DNA of 44,419 nucleotides, from NCBI RefSeq assembly GCF_000964425.1, contig NZ_BANF01000024.1:1-44419 (forward strand), written 5' to 3'. Below, piece by piece: positions 26,271-36,300 of the stretch. The first letter of the stretch is position 1. Every line of letters starts with the position of its first letter. Both the position numbers and the translations under genes were made by a program. The notes beneath the pieces are model-generated. The model had not been told where the DNA came from. It was given only the letters and a program-made list of their open reading frames with translations, and did not search any database. The DNA is from Komagataeibacter intermedius TF2. GTDB taxonomy: Bacteria; Pseudomonadota; Alphaproteobacteria; Acetobacterales; Acetobacteraceae.

Positions 26271-27647
26271 TCAGGTTGCCTGCGCGGATGTCCGGACCAT
26301 GCCACCCCATACGATCAGCGCATTGACTGTCAACCCGATCATGCCGGGATTCAGTCCCGCAGGCATGACATGCAGGAAAAACAGGCTGATTCCGATCAGG
26401 TCGCCACATAACAGCCCGGCAATAATGGGCATGGCCGACACCCTGCGGTTGAGGATGGCGACGATAATGCCCGGCGCAAGCTGGGTGACACCGATATAAT
26501 ACAGGTTGTTCAGCATGACCATCAGCCCGGACAGTGATGCGCCCCCCAGAACCGAAACCAGCAGGTAAATGGCAATGGTGACCTGTGCCCCGGTTTTCTG
26601 GGTGCGGTCCGAATGGCCGGGCATCAGGTTGCGTGAAACCAGTGGCCCCAGCGCCAGGCAGATCCCCGCCAGTATCACCAGCGCCGACAGCGCGCATCCC
26701 CCCGCCACCAGACCACGTGCCCAATGGGGCAGGGTGGCGCAGACCGCAACCATGAACACATCATTGGGCGATGCAGGTGTCATGCCCGCTGTCCGCACAT
26801 ACAGCGCCATCATGAACAGGAACGGGAACATGAGCATGTAAAGCGGCATGAAAATCTGGTTTTTCTGCACGGTCCGGGGCGACCGGGCGCTGAACAGGAA
26901 GGCAACCGTCTGTGGCGCGATACATAACCCGATCGATTGCAGGATAATGGTCGAGACGATGAAGGCGTTGCCGCCCGGTAACCCATGAACACCCCCGGCG
27001 GGACGGGACAGGGGTGGCAGTGCCGCAGGCCAGTGCATGGCATGTAAGGCCGCATATCCCCCCAGCACGATCGCCACCACCATCAGCACATCCTTCAGGA
27101 TGGAAACATAGGCCGGCGCGCGTATGCCCGACAGCACGATCCACGCCAGAGTCAGTAACGCCGATGCCCCCGTCATCATCATGCCCGACACATGCCAGCC
27201 CAGATTGCGGACCACCACCATAAGGCCCGCAAACTGCATTTCACCAAAAGGAAGAAGAAATAGCGTAGTATTCAGAACGATCAGGATTTCCAGAACGCGG
27301 CTGGCGTAATGGTTGCGGAAAATATCGGCAATCGTCACACAGGCATATTTCTGGCCCAGCGCCCATACGCGCGGGTTCAGGAAATACCCCACCGGATAGG
27401 ACAGCAGGATATACCCCAGAAACCACAGTCCGAACCCGCTGCCCTGCGTATAGATCCCGGCGGGAAAGCCCAGGACGCTGCCAATGCTGTATGTCTCCCC
27501 GATGGTCAGGAAAAAGACGAGCACGGCCCCGAACTGACCCGACGCCACAAAGAAATCCCGTGTATTGCGCGCGGCGTGGCGATACCGTGAATAGATGGCG
27601 ATCAGCACGGAAGCCGTAATGACGGCCAGAAATATGGAAACTTCCAT
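26271..27647 (-). CDS. Sodium:solute symporter family (SSS) permease
   Basis: The protein has 458 residues with 12-13 predicted transmembrane helices. It opens with a helix, then DFFVASGQ and the conserved GETYSIGSVLGFPAGIY region, typical of the SSF/SLC5 fold; later blocks include LSGIRAPAYVSILKD. AAGG precedes the ATG. The stop of the preceding 85-residue membrane protein is three bases upstream, so the two are co-translated. SSS members import acetate, pantothenate, proline, sugars and others; pairing with a DUF3311-like partner is frequent in subfamilies of unknown or monocarboxylate specificity. Substrate not assigned. Confidence 0.87.
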   Translation of the reverse strand: MEVSIFLAVITASVLIAIYSRYRHAARNTRDFFVASGQFGAVLVFFLTIGETYSIGSVLGFPAGIYTQGSGFGLWFLGYILLSYPVGYFLNPRVWALGQKYACVTIADIFRNHYASRVLEILIVLNTTLFLLPFGEMQFAGLMVVVRNLGWHVSGMMMTGASALLTLAWIVLSGIRAPAYVSILKDVLMVVAIVLGGYAALHAMHWPAALPPLSRPAGGVHGLPGGNAFIVSTIILQSIGLCIAPQTVAFLFSARSPRTVQKNQIFMPLYMLMFPFLFMMALYVRTAGMTPASPNDVFMVAVCATLPHWARGLVAGGCALSALVILAGICLALGPLVSRNLMPGHSDRTQKTGAQVTIAIYLLVSVLGGASLSGLMVMLNNLYYIGVTQLAPGIIVAILNRRVSAMPIIAGLLCGDLIGISLFFLHVMPAGLNPGMIGLTVNALIVWGGMVRTSAQAT

Positions 27648-27650
27648 GCC

Positions 27651-27908
27651 TTATTTTACCTGCTTTCCGTCTGGACCAGGTGGTGACATGTTCCAGCATA
27701 CGGTCAGGCATGCCGGCACCAGAATGAAACAGGCGAACATCCAGATCATTTCAAGCGGGATGCCGAATAATGCCATCCGGAATGCCTGAAGCGCCAGACA
27801 GCCCCCGATCACCAGACAGAACGGCAGGACAATGCCAGCCAGCAGCACGGGAAGGGAAATGGCGGGCACAATTCCGGTGTCGTTGTCCCGTCTGTCGTGA
27901 TCATGCAT
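27651..27908 (-). CDS. DUF3311-like small membrane partner of the symporter
   Basis: The product has 85 residues with a charged N-terminus (MHDHDRRDND) and two transmembrane helices (about 15-40 and 50-72), separated by a short loop containing FGIPLEMIW. DUF3311-like proteins of this size and two-helix topology commonly precede SSS permeases. The gene ends three bases before the symporter ATG, supporting an operon. Family membership is inferred from size, topology and position; sequence conservation is weak to the eye. Confidence 0.65.
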   Translation of the reverse strand: MHDHDRRDNDTGIVPAISLPVLLAGIVLPFCLVIGGCLALQAFRMALFGIPLEMIWMFACFILVPACLTVCWNMSPPGPDGKQVK

Positions 27909-27935
27909 GCCTGTCTGACCCGGTCCTGTGATAAT

Positions 27936-27962
27936 GGCAGGATGCTGTCATGCCATCCTGCC
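27936..27962 (-). promoter_or_regulatory. Hairpin in the leader of the DUF3311/SSS operon
   Basis: GGCAGGATG (27936-27944) and CATCCTGCC (27954-27962) are perfect 9-bp arms with a 9-nt loop, 28 bases upstream of the ATG at 27908. The position in the leader suggests an operator or an RNA control hairpin. Confidence 0.35.
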
Positions 27963-28179
27963 CGGCTGATACGGGCGCCGGAGGCGTATCATGGCCCCGG
28001 TGCCAAAGACGGAAACTGTAATGAAATTACGCATCGTGGCATAGGGACACGGCAGCGCATTCCATAATCATGCAGTGGTTTTTTTCCAGATCCCCATCGT
28101 CGCCATGCCTGCGGCCTGCGGGACGGGAAGGGGAATTCACTCCCCAGACCAGCGGGCGGCATGATATGCATGTTCCGAC

Positions 28180-29082
28180 ATGACAACCCAGATGCTGATC
28201 GAACTGATTGCTGTCCTGACGGCCGTGCGGGATGACGTGCCGCAGGTCATGACAATCGACCACGGCAGGCTGCTGCCGTCCGGCCCGCTGGAAAGTACCC
28301 ACCGGTCCCTGCAGGCAGGCGTCAGGGCATGGGTGGAACGCCAGACCGGTCACCCCATCGGGCATGTGGAGCAGCTGTACACCTTTGCCGATCATGACCG
28401 CCTGCTGGGCGCGGAACAGGGCAGGATGATCGCCATTTCCTATCTGGCGCTGACCCGCAGCCACGCGGGGGAAACAGGATGGCGGGACTGGTATGACTAT
28501 TTTCCGTGGGAAAACTGCAAGACGGATGCAGGACGGGACTGCCTGACCATTATTGAACGCCTGTTATGCAAATGGGTGGCGGGCATGGACAATGCCGCCA
28601 TGCGCGTGCGGCAGTGGCAGCGCTGTGTCACCCTGTTCGCCATTGGCGACATGGTGGCGTGGAATGACGAACTGGTGCTGCAACGCTATGAACTGCTGTA
28701 TGAAGCCGGGCTGGTGGCGGAAGCGGGCTGCGCGCCCGAAAGCACCGTGCCGGGGCGGGCCATGCACCACGACCACCGGCGCATACTGGCCACCGGCATG
28801 GCGCGGTTACGTGCAAAGATACGTTACCGCCCGGTCGTGTTTGAACTGATGCCGGAGGAATTCACGCTGCTGCAATTACAGCGCGTGATGGAAAGCCTGT
28901 CGGGTGTCCATATTCATAAACAGAATTTCCGCCGCCTGATCATGCAGCAGCAATTGGTTGAAGAAACAGGTGGAATTGAGGAAAATACCGGTGGCCGTCC
29001 CGCCCGCCTTTACCGCTTCTGCGGGGAAGTCAGGCAGGCGCGGCAATTCGTCGGGACCAAGATTCCACTGGTCCAGCCCTGA
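28180..29082 (+). CDS. nadQ: NadQ-type transcriptional regulator of NAD biosynthesis
   Basis: The protein has 300 residues. The N-terminal Nudix-like domain (about 1-150) shows LLPSGPLESTHRSLQAGVRAWVERQTG and EQLYTFADHDR, the layout of the NrtR/NadQ group (COG4111), but without an intact Nudix box, so it is a sensor rather than a hydrolase. The C-terminal winged HTH (about 220-285, FTLLQLQRVMESLSG...FRRLIMQ...GGRPARLYRF) binds DNA. NadQ represses nadABC in alphaproteobacteria. Here the gene lies directly upstream of nadABC with a palindromic candidate operator in between. The ribosome-binding site is weak. Assignment rests on domain pattern plus context. Confidence 0.85.
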   Translation: MTTQMLIELIAVLTAVRDDVPQVMTIDHGRLLPSGPLESTHRSLQAGVRAWVERQTGHPIGHVEQLYTFADHDRLLGAEQGRMIAISYLALTRSHAGETGWRDWYDYFPWENCKTDAGRDCLTIIERLLCKWVAGMDNAAMRVRQWQRCVTLFAIGDMVAWNDELVLQRYELLYEAGLVAEAGCAPESTVPGRAMHHDHRRILATGMARLRAKIRYRPVVFELMPEEFTLLQLQRVMESLSGVHIHKQNFRRLIMQQQLVEETGGIEENTGGRPARLYRFCGEVRQARQFVGTKIPLVQP

Positions 29083-29167
29083 GGGGAAAAGCGGGACCTC
29101 ACGAAAAACCTGATTGACAAGAGGCTTGTTTCCCTCTGGAACTGTGCGGGCGACCCCTGCTGCCTGA

Positions 29168-29190
29168 CTTATACTCAATATGAGCATAAG
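29168..29190. promoter_or_regulatory. Candidate NadQ operator upstream of nadA
   Basis: CTTATACTCA and TGAGCATAAG form 10-bp arms with one mismatch around ATA. The left arm contains TATACT, a plausible -10 box, so bound regulator would block RNA polymerase. The site is 35 bases upstream of the nadA ATG. Confidence 0.7.
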
Positions 29191-29225
29191 CGGCGCGGCA
29201 GAATGGGGCCGAAGGGAGAACAGGC

Positions 29226-30206
29226 ATGAACCAGATTACGCCGCGTGGCGGAACAGACGGGCTGTATGACCGCGTGCGGCATCTGGTCCCCGAAATGGAA
29301 TGGGAGACGTTTGTCGAGGACATCCGCGCGATCGAAACACTCAAGCGCGAACGCAACGCCGTCATCCTCGCGCATAACTACCAGACGCCCGAGATATTTC
29401 ACTGCGTGGCCGACATCCGTGGCGACAGCCTTGCCCTGGCGCGGGAGGCACAGGAAACGGATGCGGACGTGATCGTCATGGCGGGCGTCCATTTCATGGC
29501 GGAAACGGCCAAGATGCTGAACCCGCACAGCACCGTGCTGATCCCGGACCTTCATGCGGGCTGTTCGCTGGCTGATTCCATTACCGGGCGGGACGTGCGC
29601 CTGCTGCGTGAACGCCATCCCGGCGTGCCGGTTGTCACCTATGTCAACACCTCGGCCGAGGTGAAGGCCGAAAGCGATATCTGCTGTACATCGGGCAATG
29701 CGAAGCGGGTGGTGGAAAGCCTTGGCACCGACCGTGTCATCATGATCCCTGACGAATTCCTTGCCCGCAACATCGAAGCCGAGACCGGCATCAAGATGAT
29801 TACATGGGCAGGCCATTGCGAGGTGCATGAACGCTTCACCCCACAGGAAATCGAGCGTATGCGCGCCGACCATCCGGGGCTTGTGGTCCTTGCCCACCCC
29901 GAATGTCCGCCCGACGTGGTGGCGGCATCCGATTTCAGCGGGTCCACCGCCATGATGGGTGATTTCGTGCGCGGGCATACCGGCAGCCGTATCCTGCTGG
30001 TGACCGAATGTTCCATGAGCGACAACCTCGCGGTGCAGTATCCCCAGACCGAATTCGTGCGTCCATGCAACATGTGCCCGCACATGAAGCGCATTACCCT
30101 GTCCAATATCCGCCGCGCGCTGGAAACCATGACGCATGAAGTCACGCTGGACCCGGAACTGGCCAGCCGTGGCCGCCGCGCCGTTGAACGCATGCTGGCG
30201 ATATGA
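29226..30206 (+). CDS. nadA: Quinolinate synthase NadA
   Basis: The protein has 326 residues. NadA condenses iminoaspartate with dihydroxyacetone phosphate to quinolinate in NAD de novo synthesis, using a [4Fe-4S] cluster. The three cluster cysteines are visible: Cys113 in HAGCSLAD, Cys198 in WAGHCEVH and Cys284 in CNMCPHMK. Other conserved blocks are LAHNYQ (49-53), [10 protein letters not shown] and [17 protein letters not shown] precedes the ATG. The stop overlaps the nadB ATG by four bases, so the two subunits of the quinolinate pathway are translationally coupled. Confidence 0.97.
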   Translation: MNQITPRGGTDGLYDRVRHLVPEMEWETFVEDIRAIETLKRERNAVILAHNYQTPEIFHCVADIRGDSLALAREAQETDADVIVMAGVHFMAETAKMLNPHSTVLIPDLHAGCSLADSITGRDVRLLRERHPGVPVVTYVNTSAEVKAESDICCTSGNAKRVVESLGTDRVIMIPDEFLARNIEAETGIKMITWAGHCEVHERFTPQEIERMRADHPGLVVLAHPECPPDVVAASDFSGSTAMMGDFVRGHTGSRILLVTECSMSDNLAVQYPQTEFVRPCNMCPHMKRITLSNIRRALETMTHEVTLDPELASRGRRAVERMLAI

Positions 30207-31771
30207 CCACCCTGCCGTCGCCGGACAGGCTTGCCGGGCAGCCGCTGATCGTCGGCGGGGGACTGGCGGGTATCATGACCGCACTGTCCACCACGCGGCC
30301 ATGCGTGCTGGCATGCGCGGGGCGGCTGGATGACATGCGGCCGCCCGCTGCCGCCAGCATGCTGGCGCAGGGGGGAATGGCCGCGGCCGTGGGGGCGGAT
30401 GACACGCCCGCGCTGCATGCCGCGGATACGCTGGCGGCGGGGGCGGGATTATGTACTGCTGCGGTGGTCGACCGTGTGACAGCGTACGCGCCGGTGGCGG
30501 TTGAACAGCTGGCCGGGCTTGGTGTGCGGTGGGACAGGCATGCGGATGGCAGCCTGCAACTGGGGCTGGAGGCCGCCCATGGGCGGCGGCGCATCGTCCA
30601 TGCGGGGGAAGATGCGACGGGGGCCGCCATCATGCGCGCGCTGATCGCCCGCGTGCGGCAGACCCCGCGCATCACGGTAGTGGAACGGGCCCATGCGCAT
30701 GACCTGCTGGTGCATGATGGCGCGGTGTCGGGCTGCGTGCTGGACATTGGCGGGCGCACGCTCACGCTGTCCACCCCGGCCGTCGTGCTGGCCACGGGCG
30801 GGACAGGCGGCCTGTTTGCCGATACCACCAATCCCGCCGGGGCCACTGGCGGTGGCCTTGCCATGGCCGCGCGCGCGGGCGCGGTGCTGGGCAACATGGA
30901 ATTCGTGCAGTTTCACCCGACCGCCCTGTCCGCCGGGCCGGAAGGGCAGCGCCTGTGTCTGGTCAGCGAGGCCGTGCGGGGCGAAGGTGCGGCCCTGGTT
31001 GATGAAACGGGCGAACGTTTTACCAGTGAACTCGCCACGCGCGACAGCGTATCGCGTGCAGTCTGGCGTCACATGATGGCCGGGCACAGCGTGTACCTTG
31101 ACACCCGCGCGGCTGTGGGCGCGGCCTTTCCCCGGCATTTTCCTGCCATATATGCGTTATGCATGGCCCATGGCGTCGATCCCGTAACGCAGCCGATCCC
31201 CGTCCGTCCTGCCGCCCATTACCATATGGGAGGAATCATGGTGGATCACCGGGGGCGGACCGGTGTCACGGGCCTGTGGGCAGCGGGGGAAGTCGCATGC
31301 ACCGGCCTGCATGGCGCCAACCGGCTGGCCAGCAATTCCCTGCTGGAAGCCGTGGCGTTCGGCACATGGATCGGCCACGAACTTGATGGCTGCATGGCGT
31401 CCCGCGTTCCGGTGCCTGATATCGCCCGCCTGCCGCATGACCTGGCCGCATTTCCCCCACCGGCAGCCCTGCGCCGGATCATGAGCCATCATGCCGGGGT
31501 GATCCGCACGGGTGACAGTCTGCGTTCGGGCCTGAAACAGATCATGCCCTTCATGGGCACGGATGTCGGGCTGGTCAGTGCCGCGATCCTTCTGGCCGCC
31601 AGTCTGCGCCGTGAAAGCCGGGGCGGTCATTTCCGCAGTGATGATCCCCATACCATGGCGACCGCCACGCCGTCGCGCTTCCGGCTGGCGGACCTGCAGG
31701 CCCGGCTGGCGGATCTGCATGATGCGCCCGTACCCGCCGCCCCATCCATGAATGAAAGACATGCCCCATGA
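30203..31771 (+). CDS. nadB: L-aspartate oxidase NadB
   Basis: The protein has 522 residues. This FAD enzyme oxidises L-aspartate to iminoaspartate, the substrate of NadA. It shows the dinucleotide-binding [13 protein letters not shown] (about residues 16-28), [13 protein letters not shown], the [15 protein letters not shown] loop and the flavin-family blocks [10 protein letters not shown] and [25 protein letters not shown]. It overlaps nadA by 4 nt and nadC by 4 nt. The length is in the usual range (about 510-540). Confidence 0.97.
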   Translation: MTTLPSPDRLAGQPLIVGGGLAGIMTALSTTRPCVLACAGRLDDMRPPAAASMLAQGGMAAAVGADDTPALHAADTLAAGAGLCTAAVVDRVTAYAPVAVEQLAGLGVRWDRHADGSLQLGLEAAHGRRRIVHAGEDATGAAIMRALIARVRQTPRITVVERAHAHDLLVHDGAVSGCVLDIGGRTLTLSTPAVVLATGGTGGLFADTTNPAGATGGGLAMAARAGAVLGNMEFVQFHPTALSAGPEGQRLCLVSEAVRGEGAALVDETGERFTSELATRDSVSRAVWRHMMAGHSVYLDTRAAVGAAFPRHFPAIYALCMAHGVDPVTQPIPVRPAAHYHMGGIMVDHRGRTGVTGLWAAGEVACTGLHGANRLASNSLLEAVAFGTWIGHELDGCMASRVPVPDIARLPHDLAAFPPPAALRRIMSHHAGVIRTGDSLRSGLKQIMPFMGTDVGLVSAAILLAASLRRESRGGHFRSDDPHTMATATPSRFRLADLQARLADLHDAPVPAAPSMNERHAP

Positions 31772-32622
31772 TCCATCCCCTGCCTGACATCATGCTGGAA
31801 CCGCTCGTACGTGCGGGGCTGCTGGAGGATCTGGGCCGCGCGGGCGACCTTACGACCGATGCCGTGATCGTGGATGGGGATGCTGGCGTCTGCGCCATGC
31901 TGGCCGCGCGGCAGGACGGGGTGATTGCCGGTCTGGACATGGCGCGGCTGTCCTTTGCGCTTATGGACCCGCGCATCGTGTTCGAACCCCATGTGCGCGA
32001 TGGTGACGCGGTAACACGTGGCGCCCGTCTTGCCACGGTGCGCGGCCCAGCGCGTGGCATCCTGTCGGGAGAGCGCGTGGGCCTTAATTTCCTGTCGCAT
32101 CTCAGCGGGATCGCGACGGCTACGGCGCAACTGGTTGAACTGGTCCGTCCCTATCGCGCCAGCATCACCTGCACGCGCAAGACCATGCCCGGCCTGCGGG
32201 CGATCCAGAAATATGCGGTCCGGGCCGGTGGGGGCAGCAACCACCGTTTTGGTCTGGATGACGCCATCCTGATCAAGGACAACCATATCGCCTTTGCCGG
32301 CGGGATTACGGCTGCGGTGGAACGGGCGCGCCGGGCCGCGGGGCATCTGGTGCGCATTGAACTGGAGGTCGATACGCTGGCGCAGCTGCGCGAAGGGCTG
32401 GAGACAGGCGGCGTTGATGTCTTCCTGCTGGATAACATGCCCCCCGACATGCTGCGCGAGGCCGTGCGGACTGTCGATGGCCGTGCCCTGACCGAAGCCT
32501 CGGGCGGTATCACGCCCCACACGGTCACGGCCGTGGCGCAGGCGGGGGTGGACCTGATTTCCCTTGGCTGGCTGACCCATACCGTGCGCGTCATGGACAT
32601 CGGGCTGGATTACCTGCCCTGA
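31768..32622 (+). CDS. nadC: Nicotinate-nucleotide pyrophosphorylase (carboxylating) NadC
   Basis: The protein has 284 residues. NadC converts quinolinate and PRPP to nicotinate mononucleotide, completing the de novo branch begun by NadB and NadA. Conserved blocks are EDLGRAGDLTTDA (about 17-29), GERVGLNFLSHLSGIATAT, TRKTMPGLRAIQKYAVRAGGG, LIKDNHI, the EVDTLAQ barrel strand and LLDNMPPDML, and the C-terminal SGGIT. The ATG overlaps the nadB stop (ATGA). Plus-strand transcription continues toward the Gln-rich protein gene 40 bases downstream. Confidence 0.97.
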   Translation: MIHPLPDIMLEPLVRAGLLEDLGRAGDLTTDAVIVDGDAGVCAMLAARQDGVIAGLDMARLSFALMDPRIVFEPHVRDGDAVTRGARLATVRGPARGILSGERVGLNFLSHLSGIATATAQLVELVRPYRASITCTRKTMPGLRAIQKYAVRAGGGSNHRFGLDDAILIKDNHIAFAGGITAAVERARRAAGHLVRIELEVDTLAQLREGLETGGVDVFLLDNMPPDMLREAVRTVDGRALTEASGGITPHTVTAVAQAGVDLISLGWLTHTVRVMDIGLDYLP

Positions 32623-32662
32623 TCCTGTAGGAAGGATGGTATCCATACACGGGAGAACCATC

Positions 32663-33208
32663 ATGGCATCCACCATCAGGACCGGCGCGGGGTATCTGTG
32701 CGCAGCGCTGCTGGGCGCGACCATCATGACGGTGGGCGCGCAGGCCCAGCCGGACATGCAGCAGGCGCAGCAGCGCGCCCAGCAGATGCAGCAGTTCCAG
32801 CAACAGCAGATGCAGCAGCGCCAGCAGGAACAGCAGATGAACATGCAGCGTGACCAGCAGGCGCAGCAGATGCAGCAGCAGTTCCGGCAACAGGACATGC
32901 AGCAGCACCAGCAGGAACAGCAGATGAACATGCAGCGCGACCAGCAGATGCAACAGATGCAGCAGCAGTTCCGCCAGCAGCAGATGCAGCTGGACCAGCA
33001 GGAACGCCAGATGGGCAACCAGCCCGGTGGTCGTGAACAGATTGCCCGCCAGCGTGAGCAGTTCCGCATGCAGCAACAGCAGCAGATGCAACAGATGCAA
33101 CAGCAGTTCCGCCAGCAGGATGAACAGTTGCGCCAGCAGCATATGCAGATGCAGCAGCAGCAGGACCAGCAGCGCAGGCAGATGATGCAGGGACCGCAGA
33201 ACTGGTAA
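32663..33208 (+). CDS. Exported Gln/Met-rich low-complexity repeat protein
   Basis: The protein has 181 residues from ATG 32663 (GGGAGAAC upstream); the open frame begins at 32636 but lacks that site. A Sec signal peptide (residues 1-28, ending VGAQA) precedes a mature chain of about 153 residues, of which I count about 79 Gln and 20 Met. The rest is mostly Arg, Asp, Glu and Phe. A 29-residue unit with QQEQQMNMQRD is repeated in tandem. No Cys is present after the signal. It is predicted to be periplasmic and helical or coiled-coil-like; metal (Met) or aggregation roles are speculation. It lies 40 bases after nadC, possibly read through from the nad operon. Confidence 0.75.
   Translation: MASTIRTGAGYLCAALLGATIMTVGAQAQPDMQQAQQRAQQMQQFQQQQMQQRQQEQQMNMQRDQQAQQMQQQFRQQDMQQHQQEQQMNMQRDQQMQQMQQQFRQQQMQLDQQERQMGNQPGGREQIARQREQFRMQQQQQMQQMQQQFRQQDEQLRQQHMQMQQQQDQQRRQMMQGPQNW
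32821..32994 (+). repeat. 87-bp tandem repeat inside the Gln-rich gene
   Basis: Two successive 87-bp (29-codon) units at 32821-32907 and 32908-32994 share an identical first 30 bases and differ by few substitutions after that. A third unit starts at 32995 and diverges after its first 11 bases. The period keeps the reading frame, so the gene has probably grown by unit duplication. Confidence 0.8.
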
Positions 33209-33242
33209 AATGCCTGCCTGCCGAAATGGCCTGCGCAGCACA

Positions 33243-33325
33243 AAGATGTTTTCAGGAAAACTTTTCCCGGAAGATTTCTGGGAAATGCCGCCTTTTTAAA
33301 AGAAGGCGGCACCCGGAAACTGTCA
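33243..33325. repeat. Degenerate two-hairpin intergenic element (copy 2)
   Basis: It occupies the gap between the convergent Gln-rich and yhaN-like genes and contains TTCAGGAAAAC and a GC stem with A/T loop, in the same order as the element at 23465-23540. It is imperfect, so relationship rather than identity is claimed. Confidence 0.35.
33286..33311. terminator. Bidirectional terminator between convergent genes
   Basis: TGCCGCCTT (33286-33294) pairs perfectly with AAGGCGGCA (33303-33311) around an 8-nt A/T loop. It lies about 80 bases after the Gln-rich gene and 60 bases before the end of the opposing AAA ATPase gene. Confidence 0.7.
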
Positions 33326-33371
33326 TTATTTTTTCATTAATGGCCTGTTATCGGCCACCCCGTTTTCCATA

Positions 33372-36300
33372 TCAGTTCCCTGTTACGGCAACGGGTGAAC
33401 GGGGCAGTTCCAGCAGGTTGACCGCAACATCCCTGTCACACATTTCCGCCCGCAGGGTACGCGTCATGTCGCGTATGCTGTCATGGTGGGTGAACAGCAG
33501 CACCTGCGTGGTGCGGGCGAAATCCGCCAGTACCCGCAGGGTGCTCAGGCTGCGGGCATCATCGAACTGGACCAGCAGGTCATCGGCGATGAAGGGCAGG
33601 GATTCGGCGGATTTGCAGTAGGTTTCCACGCTGGCCAGCCGGAAGGCGAGGAAAAGCTGGTCGCGCGTACCCGCGCTCATCGCCGCGACCGGCACCGTGC
33701 TGCCATCATGGCGCACGCCCTGCACCACGGGTTCGCCATCGGGGTCGAGTTCCGTTCTTATGCCGCTGAACGCGCCCAGGGTCGCAAGGGACAGGAACTG
33801 CCCCGCACGGGTGACCAGCGGGTCCTGTTCCGCCGTCCGGACGCGGGCAATGGCATCGGCGATCAGCTTGCGGGCCAGGCTCAGTTCGGCATATTCCTCC
33901 ACAATCCGGTGCAGGCTGGTAATGGCGGCCTCGCGCCGTGCCGCGGCCTGTGTCGCATCCGTATTATGTTCAAACGCACGCAGCGCCATGTCTTCATGCT
34001 GTTCGGCGCGGACCGCGTTATCACGCAGGCGCTGCAGTTCGGCCAGCCGGTCATGAATCCGTGCCGCTTCCGCCTTCAGTTCCGGCACGTCGCGCCCGTC
34101 AAGGGCATGTTCCACTTCGGCGGGGGACTGCCCGTCGGTCATGCGGGACAGGGTATCGCGTACCTGCGCATGCTCCCCGATCAGCCGGTCACGCTGGTCC
34201 AGACGTGCTGCCAGCGCACGCAGGGCGTCCACGCTGTCGGCAGATGTGCGGGTCAGCAGCGCCTCGATGGTCGTGCGGGCGTGCAACAGGCTGGCTTCGC
34301 TATCGGTTACGCCCTGACTGGCTGTGGCCAGTGCGGGCAGCAGGGCTTCGCGCTGGTGTCGCGCCTTTTCCGCCGCCTGCCAGTGCTGCTCCAGTTCCCC
34401 GGCCGCCGCCACGCTGTCCTGCGGCAGGGCAAGGGGCAGGCGGGGACGGATGGCATCGACAGCCTGCGTCAGTGCATGTCCGGCGGCGTGTGCCTGCGCG
34501 CGGGCGTCACGCAGTTCGTCCAGACGCTCGATCTGTGCAGGGGCAGCGGCCCATTCGGTGGCAAGATCGTGTGCGACATCGGGCAGGGCATCAGGGCCAA
34601 GGCCAATGGCCTGCATGGCGGCGGCCCAGTTCTGTTGCCATTCCTGCTGTGCCGTGGTCAGGGCTGCCGCCTGCTGGCGCAACTGCTGCTGTAGCGGCAG
34701 CAGGTCATCGCGTTCGCGCTGTAGCCTGCTGTATTCTTCATGTCCGCTGATATGCATGCGCGCGGCAGTGCTGACGGCTTCCACACACGCGGACAGGTCC
34801 GGCGCGGGGTCGATCCCCAGCCGGCGGGCCAGCCGGTGCAGCCTGTCCCGCATTGCGTCCGGACGGATGCGTTCTTCCACCAGCGCCGCCTGTTCGGCTG
34901 CGACCTGTTGGGCATCCGCCAGCAGCTGCGTGCGCTGCTGCACGAAGGCCAGCAGGGCCTCGGGCGTTGCGGCACGGGCGTGCAGGGCGGGAAAGGGGGC
35001 CATGAATTCCTGCCACTGGCAGGTCATCCGGTTTTCCACCTCCGCCCGGCCATGGTCATGGAAGGTGATCCTGTCCATGCAGTGGCTGATATCGTGGCGT
35101 AGTCCCTCGATCCGGGCGATACGGTCGGCCTGCGCCATCAGCTGTGTGGACAGGGTGTCCACCTGTTCCATGGCGGCGTCCAGCGCCACGGCGTGGCTCA
35201 GGCGCGTGGAGGCGGGCGTGTCCGGGTCAGGGTGCAGGTAGGTGGCGCGGATGTCCTGCCACAGCGCATCGCGCCGTGCGCGCGCGTTTGCCACCATGTC
35301 GGGCGTAAGCGTGCTGCCTGCCTGTTCCAGCCGCGCCAGTTCGGATTGCAGGCTGGTCAGGCGTTCGCGTTCGACTGCCAGCGTGCCAGCCAGCCGGTCG
35401 TGTTCGATGCGCAGTTTATGCTGGCGGTCCATGGCGGCGCGTACGCTGTCCGGGTCGGGGCAGGGCTGGTGGCGCAGGTGGTCCACCGTGTCGCCACCCA
35501 GTGCCTGCGCCTGTGCAGCAAGGCTGGCCTGGCGCTGTTCCACTGCCGCCGCGCGCATGGCCAGCCGTTTCATGTCCATGGGCAGGGCGGCGAAGGGCGC
35601 GGTCTCTTCATGCAGCGCCACGTGCTGGCCCGCTGCATGCAGGCTGGCCATGCGGTGCTGCTTCTGCGCAATGGCCAGGTCTGTCTGGCGCATCTGCTGT
35701 TCCAGATTGTCGTGCTGGATGCGCCAGCGCGCCTGCGTGTCCACCAGCACGCGGATGCTGTCCAGCACCGCGCGGTCCGGCATGAACTGCCGCAGGTCGG
35801 CATCCGCGCCCTTGCCCAGCCTGCGGCGCAGGCTGGCCAGGCTGTCGTTTATGCTACGCCATTTTTCATCCTGCGCCGGTTTCAGCGCACGGTGCTGGCG
35901 GACGTCGTGCCCAAGGCGGATGGCCTGCATGACGGGATCGCGCAGGTCCTGAAGGCTGACCTGTGCGGGAGACGGCGTCGTCTGTTGTCGTAATTGAGCG
36001 GCCTGCGCCACCATGGCGTCATGGTGGGCCCTGGCGTGATCATATGTTTCCAGCGTCGTGGTGATCGTGGCGCCCATGCCGACGGGCAGGGCGGCAAGGT
36101 CAGCCAGTGCCGACAGTTCCGCCTGCAGCCGGTTGATCTCACCCAGCAGGGGCGCTGCCTTTTCCAGCCGTTCATGACGGGCCTGCAGGCGGCGCAGGTC
36201 GTCCTGTTCGCGGCTTATGTCGGTCTTGCTCTGGCGGGCTTCATCACGCAGGCGGCAATGTTCGGTATAGGCGTCATGCCCGAGCGAGGCGTCCTTCAGG

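Noticed and set aside
31627-33312. Long minus-strand reading rich in Cys, Ile and Leu, opposite nadC and the Gln-rich gene
   Set aside because: It is the antisense of the CAG/CAA repeats plus nadC. The plus-strand genes have signal peptide, ribosome-binding site and family motifs; the antisense has none.
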